DNA of 7,479 nucleotides from Thermococci archaeon (GTDB lineage Archaea; Methanobacteriota_B; Thermococci; Thermococcales; Thermococcaceae): the NCBI GenBank assembly GCA_003663525.1, contig QMUF01000073.1, positions 1-7,479 of the forward strand. The letters run 5' to 3'. Below, piece by piece: positions 1 to 5,677 of this stretch (position 1 is its first letter; every line of letters starts with the position of its first letter). The notes under the pieces are model-generated. The model was not told the origin of the DNA and did no database searches. It saw only the letters and a program-made list of their open reading frames with translations. The translations under genes were made by a program, and so were the position numbers.

Positions 1-497
1 ATGTTGATGGAGAATTCTTTGATTTTGGTGACTTTATCATGGAATTTTCTCCAGCAGTTCCTCATGGAACTGAAGGCTCAAAGCTTGGCTTTGTTGTGAT
101 GGTTATGGTGGACGATGGAAAACAAAGGCTGATCCATGCGAGTGATATCCAGCTTTTGAATAGGGCCTCCAAGGAATGGATAATCAAACAGATGCCCGAT
201 TTGTTAATCACCGGTGGTCCTCCGACTTATCTTGAAGGGTATCGAGTTAAAGAAGCTTGGAGTACAGGGCTTGAGAATCTTAATGAAATAATAAAGGAAA
301 CTAATGCGGAGGTGATCTTGGATCACCACCTTATTAGAGATAAAAGATATCCGGAATTCTTTGAGCAGCTTGAAAAACAGGCCTTAACGTTTGCCCGCTT
401 CTTAAAAAAGGAAGACAGACCATTGGAAGCCTATAGAAAAGAACTGCACAAAATTGAGAAAGGAGAAAACGTGGAAGTTCCATTTAGCCTAAGTTGA
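1..497 (+). CDS. UPF0282 family metallo-beta-lactamase-fold protein, 3' part
   Basis: The reading frame is open from base 3 to the TGA at 495-497, so the gene starts before the window. About 164 residues are visible, roughly the second half of a family protein of about 300 residues. The sequence matches what I know of the archaeal UPF0282 family: FSPAVPHGTEGSKLGFVV, then IHASDIQLLN, LLITGGPPTYL and LDHHLIRDKRYPEFF. These proteins are predicted metal-dependent hydrolases of the metallo-beta-lactamase fold. The histidines in VPHG and LDHH and the aspartate in HASD are likely metal ligands, by inference from the fold. The HxHxDH signature expected in the N-terminal half lies outside the window. 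The substrate is not known and the protein should be cytoplasmic. The last 9 bases overlap the 3' end of the convergent SDR gene. The first ATG in the window (39) is internal to the gene. Confidence 0.88.
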   Translation, partial: VDGEFFDFGDFIMEFSPAVPHGTEGSKLGFVVMVMVDDGKQRLIHASDIQLLNRASKEWIIKQMPDLLITGGPPTYLEGYRVKEAWSTGLENLNEIIKETNAEVILDHHLIRDKRYPEFFEQLEKQALTFARFLKKEDRPLEAYRKELHKIEKGENVEVPFSLS

Positions 498-1243
498 AAG
501 AAAGCCACCATCTACTGGAATTATAGCACCGTTAACGTAGCTCGCTAGCTCGCTCGCAAGGAAGAGCATAACTTTCGCAACTTCATCACCCTCTCCAAAG
601 CGACTCATTGGAAGGCGGGCATTGAAGTGGAAAGAGAGGCCTAGTCCCCTTGTGTCTAGGCCCATTATTGTCTCTTTTTTGAGCTTTTTCACTCCTTCTG
701 TTTCTATTCCTTCGGGTACTATAGCATTGGCCCTTATCTTCTTTCCGTACTCTCTTGCTATTGCTCTCGTTAGGGCCACGACGCCGAGTTTTGCAACATC
801 GTAATGCACAAGTCCTTTTGCAAATGGAAGAAATGCTTCTATCGAGCTTACGTTTATGATAATGCCTCCTCTATCCTTCCTGGCCTTTACGAAGTGTTGA
901 CACATCCAGAAGACTGCATGCAGATTTATTGCCATCGTTCTTTCATAAAATGTCTCGTCCATGTCCATGAAGTCCTTAAACCAGTAAACTCCAGCGTTGT
1001 TAACAAGTATATCGGGTTCTCTCCCGTCTAAGGTTTTCCACAAGATGTCTATCTCAACTTTCTTGGATAAGCCTACTTGGTATGTTTCAACATCAACATC
1101 AAATTCCCCAGTAAGACTCTTTGTTTTTTCAAACCCCGGGTCATAGATATCAATAAGAATCAAATCAGAACCAGCTTCTGCAAAGCGAATGGCTGTGGCT
1201 CTCCCTATTCCTGAGGCGGCACCAGTTATAAGACTCCCTTTAC

Positions 1244-1648
1244 CTCGTGAAAGCCTCGTCCTTCAGGGGGATGCAAGAATCCTAAAATCGGCACTTGAGT
1301 AGAAACCTTTTTAAACTCTTGTAACGTAATAGGGCCTCGGAGAGACCACCGTCAGATACTCCCTCCAAAGGGGTTTACTCGTGTCCCTCCCCCCTCGGGA
1401 GGGAAGACGCTGTAAAGCGTCCTTTCAAAACCGTCCTTGAGCGGTTGAAACTATTGGAGTGACCTTTGAGCCGATAACCCCGAGCCTCTCTGCTCTTGCG
1501 GGAGGTAGGGGTAACGGGCCGAAGACCCGGCCCGCGGGCTGAATTGAAACCGGCGACGGGAGTAAGTGATGGGCCCGCAAACCGAACCGTCCATAGCGAG
1601 GAGTTAACTCGTTAGAACCCTCGCCATTCACGGCGAGGAGGAGGTCAG
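1244..1648 (+). mobile_element. TnpB-less IS200/IS605-type element (MITE-like remnant)
   Basis: This GC-rich block of about 405 bases interrupts the SDR gene and encodes no intact protein. The left end carries AAGCCTCGTCCTTCAGGGGG (1251-1270), a weak hairpin like those at left ends of archaeal IS605-group elements. The right end carries a 7-bp hairpin, CCTCGCC (1619-1625) with GGCGAGG (1632-1638) and loop ATTCAC, followed by AGGAGGTCAG. This is the form typical of right ends of TnpB elements. The base pattern at the left junction is TTTAC, a pentamer of the kind this transposon group inserts behind. There is no target duplication, as expected for single-strand transposition. Excision restores the SDR frame. 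No TnpA or TnpB is present; an open stretch at 1441-1542 (LAGGRGNGPKTRPAG near its end) might be a decayed TnpB tail, but I could not verify that. The exact boundaries are uncertain by one or two bases. The family assignment rests on end structure, not on a database match. Confidence 0.68.
1301..1316 (+). promoter_or_regulatory. TATA/BRE-like promoter inside the element
   Basis: AGAAACC (1301-1307) followed by TTTTTAAAC (1308-1316) resembles an archaeal BRE plus TATA box. It would place transcription start near 1335-1340. In a complete element this position would drive tnpB. Here it would transcribe the GC-rich core and the right end. Confidence 0.45.
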
Positions 1649-1668
1649 CTTTAAGAGAGACAAGTTCT
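1338..1668 (+). ncRNA. Candidate orphan omega RNA (TnpB guide RNA) with adjacent guide
   Basis: The core of the element is very GC-rich compared with its surroundings and is full of local stems. These are an 8-bp stem 1384-1391/1397-1404, a 5-bp stem 1406-1410/1417-1421, AACCG 1429-1433 with CGGTT 1442-1446, CGGGCC 1515-1520 with GGCCCG 1529-1534, the palindrome GAGTTAACTC 1601-1610, and the terminal hairpin 1619-1638. In TnpB systems the omega RNA (reRNA) overlaps the 3' end of tnpB, finishes at the right end of the element and continues into flanking DNA, which acts as the guide. Here the guide would be about 1649-1668, which is SDR gene sequence beside the TTTAC site. The structure and position are seen in the sequence. 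That it is transcribed or used by a TnpB elsewhere in the genome is inference. Confidence 0.4.
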
Positions 1669-1674
1669 GAAATG

Positions 1675-1695
1675 GATTTTTGATTTTTGATTTTT
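1675..1695 (-). repeat. Three tandem copies of a 7-base repeat (AAAAATC)
   Basis: GATTTTT occurs three times head to tail on the plus strand (AAAAATC on the minus strand). The repeat sits in the presumed 5' coding part of the broken SDR gene. Because its unit is 7 bases, gain or loss of one copy changes the reading frame. With two copies, the frame from the ATG at 1722 or 1743 would enter the SDR frame. Confidence 0.85.
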
Positions 1696-1782
1696 CACCT
1701 TCCTTTCAGATAGCTCATCCATAATATTTATGTCACCACTCATAATCTTTGGACCTTTCATCTGTATAAGCCTTTTCTTGGA

Positions 1783-1796
1783 AAAATTTTAAATCA
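1783..1796. promoter_or_regulatory. Divergent TATA-like region between SDR remnant and membrane protein gene
   Basis: AAAAATTTTAAATC is nearly self-complementary and offers a TATA box on both strands. On the plus strand it would start transcription near 1815, giving a leader of about 60 bases before the ATG at 1875. On the minus strand it would start near 1765, upstream of the SDR ATG candidates at 1743 and 1722. Confidence 0.5.
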
Positions 1797-1819
1797 AAAA
1801 ATGAGAATGCATGTATAGT

Positions 1820-1852
1820 TGACCTCCTTCCCGTCGTGAAGAGCGAGGCTTC
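1820..1852 (-). repeat. Second, degenerate IS605-type right end, inverted relative to the first
   Basis: The plus strand from TGACCTCCT at 1820 onward aligns without gaps to the reverse complement of the right end of the 1244-1648 element. By hand I count about 27 identities in 33 positions, ending at the TTC of GAGGCTTC. It therefore reads as a right end pointing the opposite way, ending in AGGTCAA on the minus strand. The hairpin is largely lost through substitutions. No matching left end or body follows it; a membrane protein gene starts at 1875. It lies in that gene's presumed leader and may be the scar of an older insertion. Confidence 0.55.
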
Positions 1853-1874
1853 CAGCCGCAGAGGAGGTGAGGAA

Positions 1875-2078
1875 ATGAGAGCCCTTAAAAGAATCTTAGA
1901 AGAATTTGGAACTCTCTTTCTAATTGTGGGCCTTGCCATTGCAATGGCCTTCCTGATAATCCTCACGAGAATTCTTGCAACGTACACTAACATCTTGATA
2001 ACAATGATCGGAATGGTGGTCTTTGTTGGCCTGATAGGGCTTATCCTATGGCTCCTAGACAAAAGGTCAAAAATCTAA
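1875..2078 (+). CDS. Small two-helix membrane protein, function unknown
   Basis: A 67-residue protein starting MRALKRILEEFGTLF and ending LLDKRSKI. The ATG at 1875 is chosen because a strong site, GGAGGTGA (1863-1870), lies four bases before it. A GTG at 1836 in the same frame would add 13 residues encoded by the IS-end remnant and is unlikely. Two hydrophobic segments are clear: about residues 13-32 (LFLIVGLAIAMAFLIILT) and about 39-60 (ILITMIGMVVFVGLIGLILW). They are separated by a short ATYTN turn and flanked by basic ends, so a helical hairpin with both termini in the cytoplasm is likely. I recognise no family. The 3' end overlaps the convergent flavodoxin-like gene by 12 bases. The good ribosome binding site, the clean composition and the position between real genes support a true gene. 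Confidence 0.75.
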   Translation: MRALKRILEEFGTLFLIVGLAIAMAFLIILTRILATYTNILITMIGMVVFVGLIGLILWLLDKRSKI

Positions 2079-2504
2079 AAGCCCTGTGGCCCATCTCTTT
2101 GCCTTCTCTATTTCACCTTCACTTACATTTCCAATCCCGCCCTTCAGCACGAGGGTATCAATGATTTCTCCGGGAATTCTCTCCATTAGGGGTTTTATGT
2201 AGTGGTTTTGAATATGCCATCTACCGAGATTTCCAAACGCAACTGCAAAGCAGACAATAAAAATTGCTACCTTTTTCTCCTCAAGCTCAGAGGAGTGTTC
2301 CTCCAGAAACTCAAGAATGCTTTTTAGAGGCCTCTCGTAGTAAATTGGAGTCCCAACAATAATGAGCTCACAGCCTTTAAAGGTTGCTACTTCGCTTGCC
2401 CTTCTAACCTCTACATTTGTATACTTCTCAATGGCTTCTTTTATTGTCTCCGCAACCTTTTCCGTTGTCCCATGTCTGGAGTCGTAGACTATGCATACCT
2501 TCAT
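2067..2504 (-). CDS. Flavodoxin-like (FMN-binding) domain protein
   Basis: A single flavodoxin domain of 145 residues with no signal peptide, so probably a cytoplasmic electron carrier or FMN-dependent oxidoreductase. The N-terminal strand MKVCIVYDSRHGTTEKVAETI is followed by the phosphate-binding loop S9-R10-H11-G12-T13-T14-E15, matching the flavodoxin SxxGTTE pattern. Next come strand LIIVGTPIYYERPL (about 48-60), which normally contacts the flavin ring, VAIFIVCFAV (about 79-88), and the C-terminal helix. The size and the HGTTEK loop fit the short archaeal flavodoxin_5/HemG-like group, but no protoporphyrinogen oxidase role can be claimed. The ATG at 2504 has AAGTGATG just upstream on the minus strand and a TATA-like TATTTAAAC about 30 bases upstream. 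Its redox partner is not apparent; the disrupted SDR lies about 400 bases beyond its 3' end but is not in the same operon. Confidence 0.85.
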   Translation of the reverse strand: MKVCIVYDSRHGTTEKVAETIKEAIEKYTNVEVRRASEVATFKGCELIIVGTPIYYERPLKSILEFLEEHSSELEEKKVAIFIVCFAVAFGNLGRWHIQNHYIKPLMERIPGEIIDTLVLKGGIGNVSEGEIEKAKRWATGLLDF

Positions 2505-2530
2505 GTTGCATCACTTCTTATTTTCCTCGG

Positions 2531-2570
2531 ATGTTTAAATACCCATCTTTGCTACCATATCTTTTTAAAT
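2531..2570. promoter_or_regulatory. Divergent promoters for the flavodoxin-like and mtaB-like genes
   Basis: Two TATA-like boxes lie back to back. TTTAAA at 2534-2539, read on the minus strand, is about 32 bases before the ATG at 2504. CTTTTTAAAT at 2561-2570, read on the plus strand, is about 26 bases before the ATG at 2592. The second spacing implies a transcript that begins at or very near the start codon. Confidence 0.6.
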
Positions 2571-2591
2571 GCTCTAAAGGATTGGAGTGCG

Positions 2592-3866
2592 ATGAGGGTT
2601 CACATAGAAACTTACGGATGTACAAGGAACAAGGCAGATGCCGAGATGATGGAAGCCCTGCTCTTCAGAGCTGGCTATGAGATAGCTGGCTTGGATAGCG
2701 CAGACTATGTTGTCGTAAACACCTGTGCCGTTAAAGACCCAACGGAAAAGCACATGGCAAGAAGGATTAAAGAGCTCTTGGACAGCGGAAAAAGGGTAAT
2801 AGTTACTGGATGTTTGCCCCATGTTAACCCTAGCGCAATAGATGACAGGGTTTCAGGAATTCTTGGGGTCAAAAGCATAGATAGAATTGTTGAGGCAATT
2901 GAACTTGCCGAAAGAGGAAAAAAGTTAATCAGCGTTGAAGGATGGAGAGAGAGAAGCATTGACAAGCTTGAACTCCCCCGGGTGTGGAAGGGGGGAGTTG
3001 TTTTCATAGTTCCTATAAGTGAGGGTTGCCTGAACGCATGCACTTACTGTGCCACAAGATTTGCAAGGGGGGTTTTGAAGAGCTATAAAGCCGAGCTTAT
3101 CATGAAGTGGGTAAAAGAAGCCGTAGCTAAGGGATACAAGGAGATTCAGCTCTCAAGCGAGGATACCGGATGCTACGGATTTGACATAGGCGCGAACTTA
3201 GCAAGGCTTTTAGATGAGATCACATCAATAGAGGGTGAGTTTAGGATAAGGGTTGGCATGATGAACCCCAATAACGCCATCAAAATACTCGACGAGCTGA
3301 TAGAGACTTACAAGGATGAAAAAATCTATAAGTTTCTACATTTGCCGGTGCAGAGCGGTGACAATGAGATTTTGAGGAAAATGGGGAGGACTTATACACT
3401 TGAGGAGTTTGAAGAGATAGTGAGAGAGTTTAGAAAGCATATCAAAGACCTCAACCTGAACACTGATATAATCGTCGGCTTTCCTGGAGAAAGCGAAGAG
3501 GCATTTCAAAACACGGTGAAACTCATAAAGAGGGTTAGACCGGATAAGATAAATGTTTCGCGCTTCTCACCAAGACCGGGGACACCAGCAGCAAAGATGA
3601 GGGATCAGATAGTGGGATGGAAGGTAAAGGAACGTTCCCGCTATTTACACCGGCTCAGGCTTTCGATAAGCTATGAGATAAACCGGAGATATGTTGACAA
3701 AGAGATAGAGGTTTTGACACACGGTGAAGGGAAGAAAGGGGGAATAGAAGGAAGAACTATGAACTACAAGGACATAATCCTTCCCGAAGCGCCGGTTGGA
3801 GAATTCGTGAATGCAAAAGTCACGAAGGCAACTTCGACGTATCTTCTGGGTGAACTTGTGGATTAA
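2592..3866 (+). CDS. tRNA N6-threonylcarbamoyladenosine (t6A37) methylthiotransferase, MtaB/CDKAL1-like
   Basis: A radical SAM enzyme that adds a methylthio group to t6A at tRNA position 37 (ms2t6A), acting in the cytoplasm. The 424-residue protein has the three domains of the MiaB family. The N-terminal UPF0004 domain has its cluster cysteines at C10 (YGCTRNKAD), C45 (VNTCAVKDPTE) and C74 (VTGCLPHVNP). The radical SAM domain has C146, C150 and C153 in EGCLNACTYCATRFARG. The C-terminal TRAM RNA-binding domain covers about 361-424 (EIEVLTHGEGKKGG onward). All six iron-sulfur ligands are present. The archaeal/eukaryotic type is favoured by length and by the sequence around the clusters. The frame is open to 2472, but the ATG at 2592 is chosen because family members begin M(R/K)VxIETYGC and a TATA box sits 26 bases before it. 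The longer form would overlap the flavodoxin-like gene. GGAGTG lies just before the ATG, closer than usual, so a leaderless mRNA is plausible. Confidence 0.93.
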   Translation: MRVHIETYGCTRNKADAEMMEALLFRAGYEIAGLDSADYVVVNTCAVKDPTEKHMARRIKELLDSGKRVIVTGCLPHVNPSAIDDRVSGILGVKSIDRIVEAIELAERGKKLISVEGWRERSIDKLELPRVWKGGVVFIVPISEGCLNACTYCATRFARGVLKSYKAELIMKWVKEAVAKGYKEIQLSSEDTGCYGFDIGANLARLLDEITSIEGEFRIRVGMMNPNNAIKILDELIETYKDEKIYKFLHLPVQSGDNEILRKMGRTYTLEEFEEIVREFRKHIKDLNLNTDIIVGFPGESEEAFQNTVKLIKRVRPDKINVSRFSPRPGTPAAKMRDQIVGWKVKERSRYLHRLRLSISYEINRRYVDKEIEVLTHGEGKKGGIEGRTMNYKDIILPEAPVGEFVNAKVTKATSTYLLGELVD

Positions 3867-3891
3867 ATTTGTTTAAAAGGCCAGTTTCTGA

Positions 3892-4098
3892 GGAATGCTG
3901 ATAACAGAAGGCGAGAGGAGCAAGAAGGCTCGCTACTACCTAAATGACAACTTCTTTACCTTCTGCTTCCACTTCGTGAAGCCCAATAGAAGTGCGGTAG
4001 AACTGGGAACCTCTGAGATGGACTGGAACGATTTCAACACCTTCATGGGGAGAAAGTTTAAAGGGATAGCTAAGGAGCTTTTGACTTCAAGAGAGTAA
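3892..4098 (+). pseudogene. Remnant of an archaeal ATPase, DUF234 region
   Basis: The 67-codon frame from the ATG at 3895 reads LITEGERSKKARYYLNDNFF, then FCFHFVKPNRSAVELG and DFNTFMGRKFKGIAKELL. This matches the C-terminal DUF234 domain of the large archaeal P-loop ATPase family (AAA+ type), where the usual text is VTE..KSKKGRYYLxDNFFxFWFRFVYPNRS. Full proteins have about 450 residues. The ATPase domain with Walker A and B is absent, there is an in-frame TGA at 3889-3891, and the final 50 or so family residues are also missing after the TAA at 4096. Two usually conserved positions differ (C for W, H for R). A TTTAAAAGG at 3872-3880 could be a chance promoter. It is best seen as debris of a gene truncated at both ends. 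A functional short protein cannot be excluded. Confidence 0.68.
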
Positions 4099-4132
4099 AA
4101 AGAAATCAAAAACATTTAAGCTCCGGCAAAGT

Positions 4133-5176
4133 TCAAATAAGCTCCCTCTCAGTCTTTGTTAACCTTTTTGCACCATTCTTCGTGATGACTATGGTATCCT
4201 CAATTCTAACGCCGCCGAACTTTGGAATGTATATGCCCGGTTCTATGGTTATTACCACACCTTCTTTTAGGACCGTTTCATCATATTGAGAAGCTCTTGG
4301 CCACTCATGAACCTGAAGACCTATTCCATGGCCGAGTGAGTGGATAAACTTATCTCCGTAGCCATACTCCGCTATTATGTTCCTTGCAATACTGTCCAGT
4401 TCTTTTCCTGTCATTCCTGGCTTTGCAGCTTCAACGGCTTTTTTCTGTGCCTCAAGAACTATTTCGTAAATCTCCTTCTGCTTCTCGTTTGGGTTCCCCA
4501 CCACTATTGTCCTCGTTATGTCAGAGTTGTAGTGCCTGTAGAGTGCCCCGAGATCCATGACCACAAGATCGCCTTTTTCAATTCTCTTATCGCTTGCAAT
4601 CCCATGGGGTAGAGCAGAACGATGGCCACTTGCAATTATCGTGTCAAAGGCGGGCTTTTCGGCACCTTCCATTTTCATAACATATTCAACCTTAGTAGCA
4701 ACTTCCTTCTCGCGTTTTCCTTCGCTTATCTCTTCTATAGCGGTCATTACACCTATATCGGCTAATTTGCATGCGTCTTCAATGAGTTTTATTTCTTCCT
4801 CAGTCTTTATCATTCTAAGTTCCTTTATTATATCGTCCAAAAGTTTGAACTCTTCTATCTGAGCTTTCTCTTTTAAGGTGTTATTGAAAGATAGGCTTAT
4901 TGCACCCTCAACGGCAAGTGATTTAAAGCGCTTGAGGTACTCATAAAGCTCGTCCGTTTTCTTGAATTTCTCAACTTCAACGTGGGCTTCTTCTTTTGCC
5001 TGCTCGTATTCAAGTTCTGGAACGAGGAGAGTCTCTTCTTCGGGGGTCACAACAAGGTATCCACCAACAAGAGGTGCGGCTCCCGCAAAATAAAAAAGAT
5101 TGGGAGCGCTTGTTATTAAAGCAGCGTCGACTTCATTTTCTTGAATATAATTTCTAATACCTTTAATCCTCTCCAT
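4133..5176 (-). CDS. pepQ: Xaa-Pro dipeptidase (prolidase)
   Basis: A metal-dependent cytosolic dipeptidase of peptidase family M24 that cleaves Xaa-Pro dipeptides, the last step of peptide turnover in peptide-fermenting Thermococcales. The 347-residue protein is very close to the well-studied Pyrococcus furiosus prolidase (348 residues). An N-terminal creatinase-like domain (about 1-120) precedes the pita-bread catalytic domain (about 125-347). The five dinuclear metal ligands are in place: D208 (VVMDLGAL), D219 (NSDITRT), H283 (SLGHGIGL), E312 (TIEPGIYI) and E326 (VRIEDT). The substrate loop HEWPR follows H283. The ATG at 5176 is chosen because it aligns with the family start (MERIKGIRNYI) and has GGTGA six bases upstream. 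The frame is open to 5251, but those 25 extra codons are not prolidase-like. It is divergent from the UPF0201 gene with 93 bases between the starts, and no operon partner is visible. Confidence 0.95.
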   Translation of the reverse strand: MERIKGIRNYIQENEVDAALITSAPNLFYFAGAAPLVGGYLVVTPEEETLLVPELEYEQAKEEAHVEVEKFKKTDELYEYLKRFKSLAVEGAISLSFNNTLKEKAQIEEFKLLDDIIKELRMIKTEEEIKLIEDACKLADIGVMTAIEEISEGKREKEVATKVEYVMKMEGAEKPAFDTIIASGHRSALPHGIASDKRIEKGDLVVMDLGALYRHYNSDITRTIVVGNPNEKQKEIYEIVLEAQKKAVEAAKPGMTGKELDSIARNIIAEYGYGDKFIHSLGHGIGLQVHEWPRASQYDETVLKEGVVITIEPGIYIPKFGGVRIEDTIVITKNGAKRLTKTERELI

Positions 5177-5182
5177 GAGTTT

Positions 5183-5187
5183 CACCA
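5183..5187 (-). promoter_or_regulatory. Ribosome binding site deciding the prolidase start
   Basis: GGTGA on the minus strand, six bases before the ATG at 5176. It separates the real start from the in-frame upstream start codons. A TATA-like TTTTATT lies at about 5208-5215 on the minus strand. Confidence 0.65.
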
Positions 5188-5259
5188 ATTGAGGTGAGCA
5201 TGATAACAATAAAATGTTTTTGGTCAAAAACTTCAAAAAGCTACTTTCCAACTACTTCT

Positions 5260-5264
5260 GGTGA
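5260..5264 (+). promoter_or_regulatory. Ribosome binding site deciding the UPF0201 start
   Basis: GGTGA at 5260-5264 is followed by five bases and the ATG at 5270. It overlaps the in-frame GTG at 5261, so the GTG is unlikely to be the start. Confidence 0.65.
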
Positions 5265-5269
5265 GTGAG

Positions 5270-5677
5270 ATGTTTGAAGAAGTGGAAGTTGAAGCTCATG
5301 TTTATCCTACAGAGGAGATAGAGAAAGTCAAAAAGGCAATGCTTAATCTGGTATCTCCTCTTGAATTTGATACTTTTGATAAAGGGGAATACATACTGCT
5401 ACTCGGGAAGAGTAAAGACAAAAAAGCTTTACAGAGGCTCTATGAACTTCTCAGAGGTCAGCAAATTTTGGACACTGCTAGGACCATGCTTGAAGAGGGT
5501 TACTTCGGAGAGGAAATAATAGTCAAAGTACATAAACAGGTAGCATATGTGGGAAAAGTTAACTTCAATGAAGAATCGCCTTTGGGCCCAATAACAATTA
5601 TAATACGAACAAAAGAACCACAGAGACTTATGAAATGGCTTGCACCAAGAACAAAGGATGGGGTGCCGATAGAATAA
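5270..5677 (+). CDS. UPF0201 / COG1325 archaeal RNA-binding protein
   Basis: A 135-residue protein of the archaeal UPF0201 family, also labelled in COG1325 as an RNA-binding protein with a double-stranded-RNA-binding-like fold. The signature segments are [15 protein letters not shown] (about 61-75), [11 protein letters not shown] (about 90-100), SPLGPITI (about 104-111) and the C-terminal [13 protein letters not shown]. The N-terminal half ([21 protein letters not shown]) forms the usual beta-alpha start. It is cytoplasmic. Its precise RNA target is not established, and a link to RNA processing or the exosome is only suggested in the literature. The ATG at 5270 is preferred to the GTG at 5261 because of GGTGA placement. 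The stop codon TAA (5675-5677) directly abuts the stop of the convergent hflX with no base between. Confidence 0.85.
   Translation: MFEEVEVEAHVYPTEEIEKVKKAMLNLVSPLEFDTFDKGEYILLLGKSKDKKALQRLYELLRGQQILDTARTMLEEGYFGEEIIVKVHKQVAYVGKVNFNEESPLGPITIIIRTKEPQRLMKWLAPRTKDGVPIE

Larger units (their letters stand above)
489..1743 (-). pseudogene. Short-chain dehydrogenase/reductase (SDR), split by an IS-derived insertion
   Basis: The body of the gene (489-1243) reads as a classical Rossmann-fold SDR, NAD(P)-dependent and cytoplasmic. Visible motifs are the cofactor loop SLITGAASGIGRATA (about 1191-1235), ILVNNAG, the catalytic serine in INVSSIEAF, the YDVAK catalytic Tyr/Lys pair, and the C-terminal PVDGGFLST. 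The substrate cannot be told; glucose or alcohol dehydrogenase-like members are common. The frame runs to a TGA at 1263-1265 with no ATG, GTG or TTG before the cofactor loop. The only start-like codon is the TTG at 1161-1163, which is the Leu of LILIDI, after the loop. Removing an insert at 1244-1648 joins upstream codons to give SLVSLKGK-like text, ELVSLKGKGSLITGA, a typical SDR N-terminus. Upstream, ATGs at 1743 and 1722 are out of frame with this by the equivalent of one copy of a 7-base repeat (three AAAAATC at 1675-1695). The gene therefore seems to have two lesions and is probably dead. The alternative is a 404-base insert with a TTG start at 1663. Confidence 0.78.

Noticed and set aside
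622..1031. Two plus-strand open frames (622-804 and 804-1031)
   Set aside because: They lie antisense to the well-conserved SDR coding frame and read as low-quality sequence with no family resemblance or ribosome binding site.
1425..1631. A 68-codon minus-strand open frame inside the element
   Set aside because: It is proline/arginine-rich sequence produced by the GC-rich structured core, has no ribosome binding site, and opposes the likely transcript direction.
1338..1648. Possible rRNA, tRNA, RNase P RNA or SRP RNA because of high GC and stems
   Set aside because: No T-loop, anticodon arm, conserved rRNA blocks or RNase P/SRP core motifs were found; the terminal hairpin plus AGGAGGTCAG fits an IS605-type right end better.
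1733..2062. 109-codon minus-strand frame opposite the small membrane protein
   Set aside because: It is the basic, isoleucine-rich complement of the transmembrane-coding sequence and overlaps both a promoter region and the better-supported gene.
2472..2591. Forty-codon N-terminal extension of the methylthiotransferase
   Set aside because: It overlaps the start and both promoters of the flavodoxin-like gene, and the family begins at the ETYGC segment just after the ATG at 2592.
4340..4862. Plus-strand frames opposite prolidase, and similar ones at 5760-6191 and 7129-7419
   Set aside because: All are antisense to strongly supported genes and have the composition of complement shadows.
5177..5251. 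Twenty-five-codon N-terminal extension of prolidase
   Set aside because: GGTGA is correctly placed for the ATG at 5176, and the known prolidase length and start match that position.
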